14,292 bases of DNA from Enterobacteriaceae bacterium UBA3516 (GTDB taxonomy: Bacteria; Pseudomonadota; Gammaproteobacteria; Enterobacterales; Enterobacteriaceae): assembly GCA_002377245.1 (NCBI GenBank), contig DFPL01000050.1, forward strand, positions 1 to 14,292, in the 5' to 3' direction. The notes under the pieces were generated by a model. That model had not been told where the DNA came from, made no database searches, and saw only the letters and a list, made by a program, of their open reading frames with translations. The first letter of the stretch is position 1, and every line of letters starts with the position of its first letter. Both the position numbers and the translations under genes were made by a program. Positions 14,148 to 14,292 of this stretch are shown here, in pieces.

Positions 14148-14292
14148 TTAAAGCGTTACGCCGCTCTTAAATATTGCCAGCTCGCGGAATTCATTGCGTT
14201 CGTTGCAGGTCTCTTTACCGTTGGCAAAATCAACAATCACATCCACAAATTCACTGAGCAATTGCGGCATAGTTTTACCGTGGATCAGCTGG
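14148..14292 (-). CDS. uxaA: UxaA, altronate dehydratase (C-terminal fragment)
   Basis: Only the last 47 residues are inside the window; the gene continues past its right edge. The visible end, running from QLIHGKTMPQLLSEF to NERNEFRELAIFKSGVTL, matches the C-terminus of E. coli UxaA. The enzyme dehydrates D-altronate to 2-keto-3-deoxy-D-gluconate in galacturonate breakdown. Gene order and direction relative to ygjV are as in K-12, where uxaC lies next upstream. The cut is due to the window, not to a mutation. Confidence 0.9.
   Translation of the reverse strand, partial: QLIHGKTMPQLLSEFVDVIVDFANGKETCNERNEFRELAIFKSGVTL

Noticed and set aside
1..14292. CRISPR array, tRNA, rRNA, IS element or prophage genes
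   Set aside because: No spaced direct repeats, cloverleaf sequence, transposase, integrase or phage protein was seen on either strand.

Overview
The window is chromosomal DNA from a member of the Enterobacteriaceae, probably close to Enterobacter, Klebsiella or Kluyvera; the genus cannot be fixed from sequence alone. The evidence is the right-hand block ygjR - alx - sstT - ygjV - uxaA (9760-14292), which has the E. coli K-12 gene order and orientation and proteins that closely match the E. coli ones as remembered. It includes the Mn2+/pH-responsive leader of alx.

The left two thirds (about 282-9661) is an accessory block that K-12 lacks upstream of ygjR. It has three parts. (1) On the + strand: an Lrp/AsnC-type regulator (282-761), then a YitT-family membrane protein (1014-1628) and a TyrB-like aromatic aminotransferase (1665-2858), which probably form an operon. 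A good sigma-54 (-24/-12) element lies before the YitT gene. (2) On the - strand, a tight five-gene operon reading leftward from 8236 to 2883: a MetQ-like binding protein, a MetN-like ATPase, a MetI-like permease, a second LuxS of the Gram-positive type, and a cytoplasmic BisC-type molybdoenzyme. An 18-codon ORF between luxS and bisC looks like the leftover N-terminus of a short-chain dehydrogenase. (3) Divergent from that operon on the + strand, a class I/II aminotransferase (8474-9661) that resembles Bacillus MtnE, the last enzyme of methionine salvage.

The accessory genes can be read as one organosulfur scavenging system. The ABC transporter would import a methionine-like thioether or its sulfoxide. 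The BisC-type enzyme would reduce a sulfoxide to the thioether. LuxS would cleave an S-ribosyl thioether to a thiol amino acid (homocysteine or similar) plus DPD, the AI-2 precursor. The two aminotransferases would interconvert amino acids and 2-oxo acids, for example 4-methylthio-2-oxobutyrate and methionine. Gene identities are well supported; the joint pathway and its substrate are inference.

The core block carries YgjR (a Gfo/Idh/MocA-family oxidoreductase), Alx (TerC-family, Mn-linked), SstT (Na+/Ser-Thr symporter), YgjV (small inner-membrane protein) and the C-terminal end of UxaA (altronate dehydratase). I saw no tRNA, rRNA, CRISPR array, transposase or prophage gene. The first 281 bases hold no recognisable gene.
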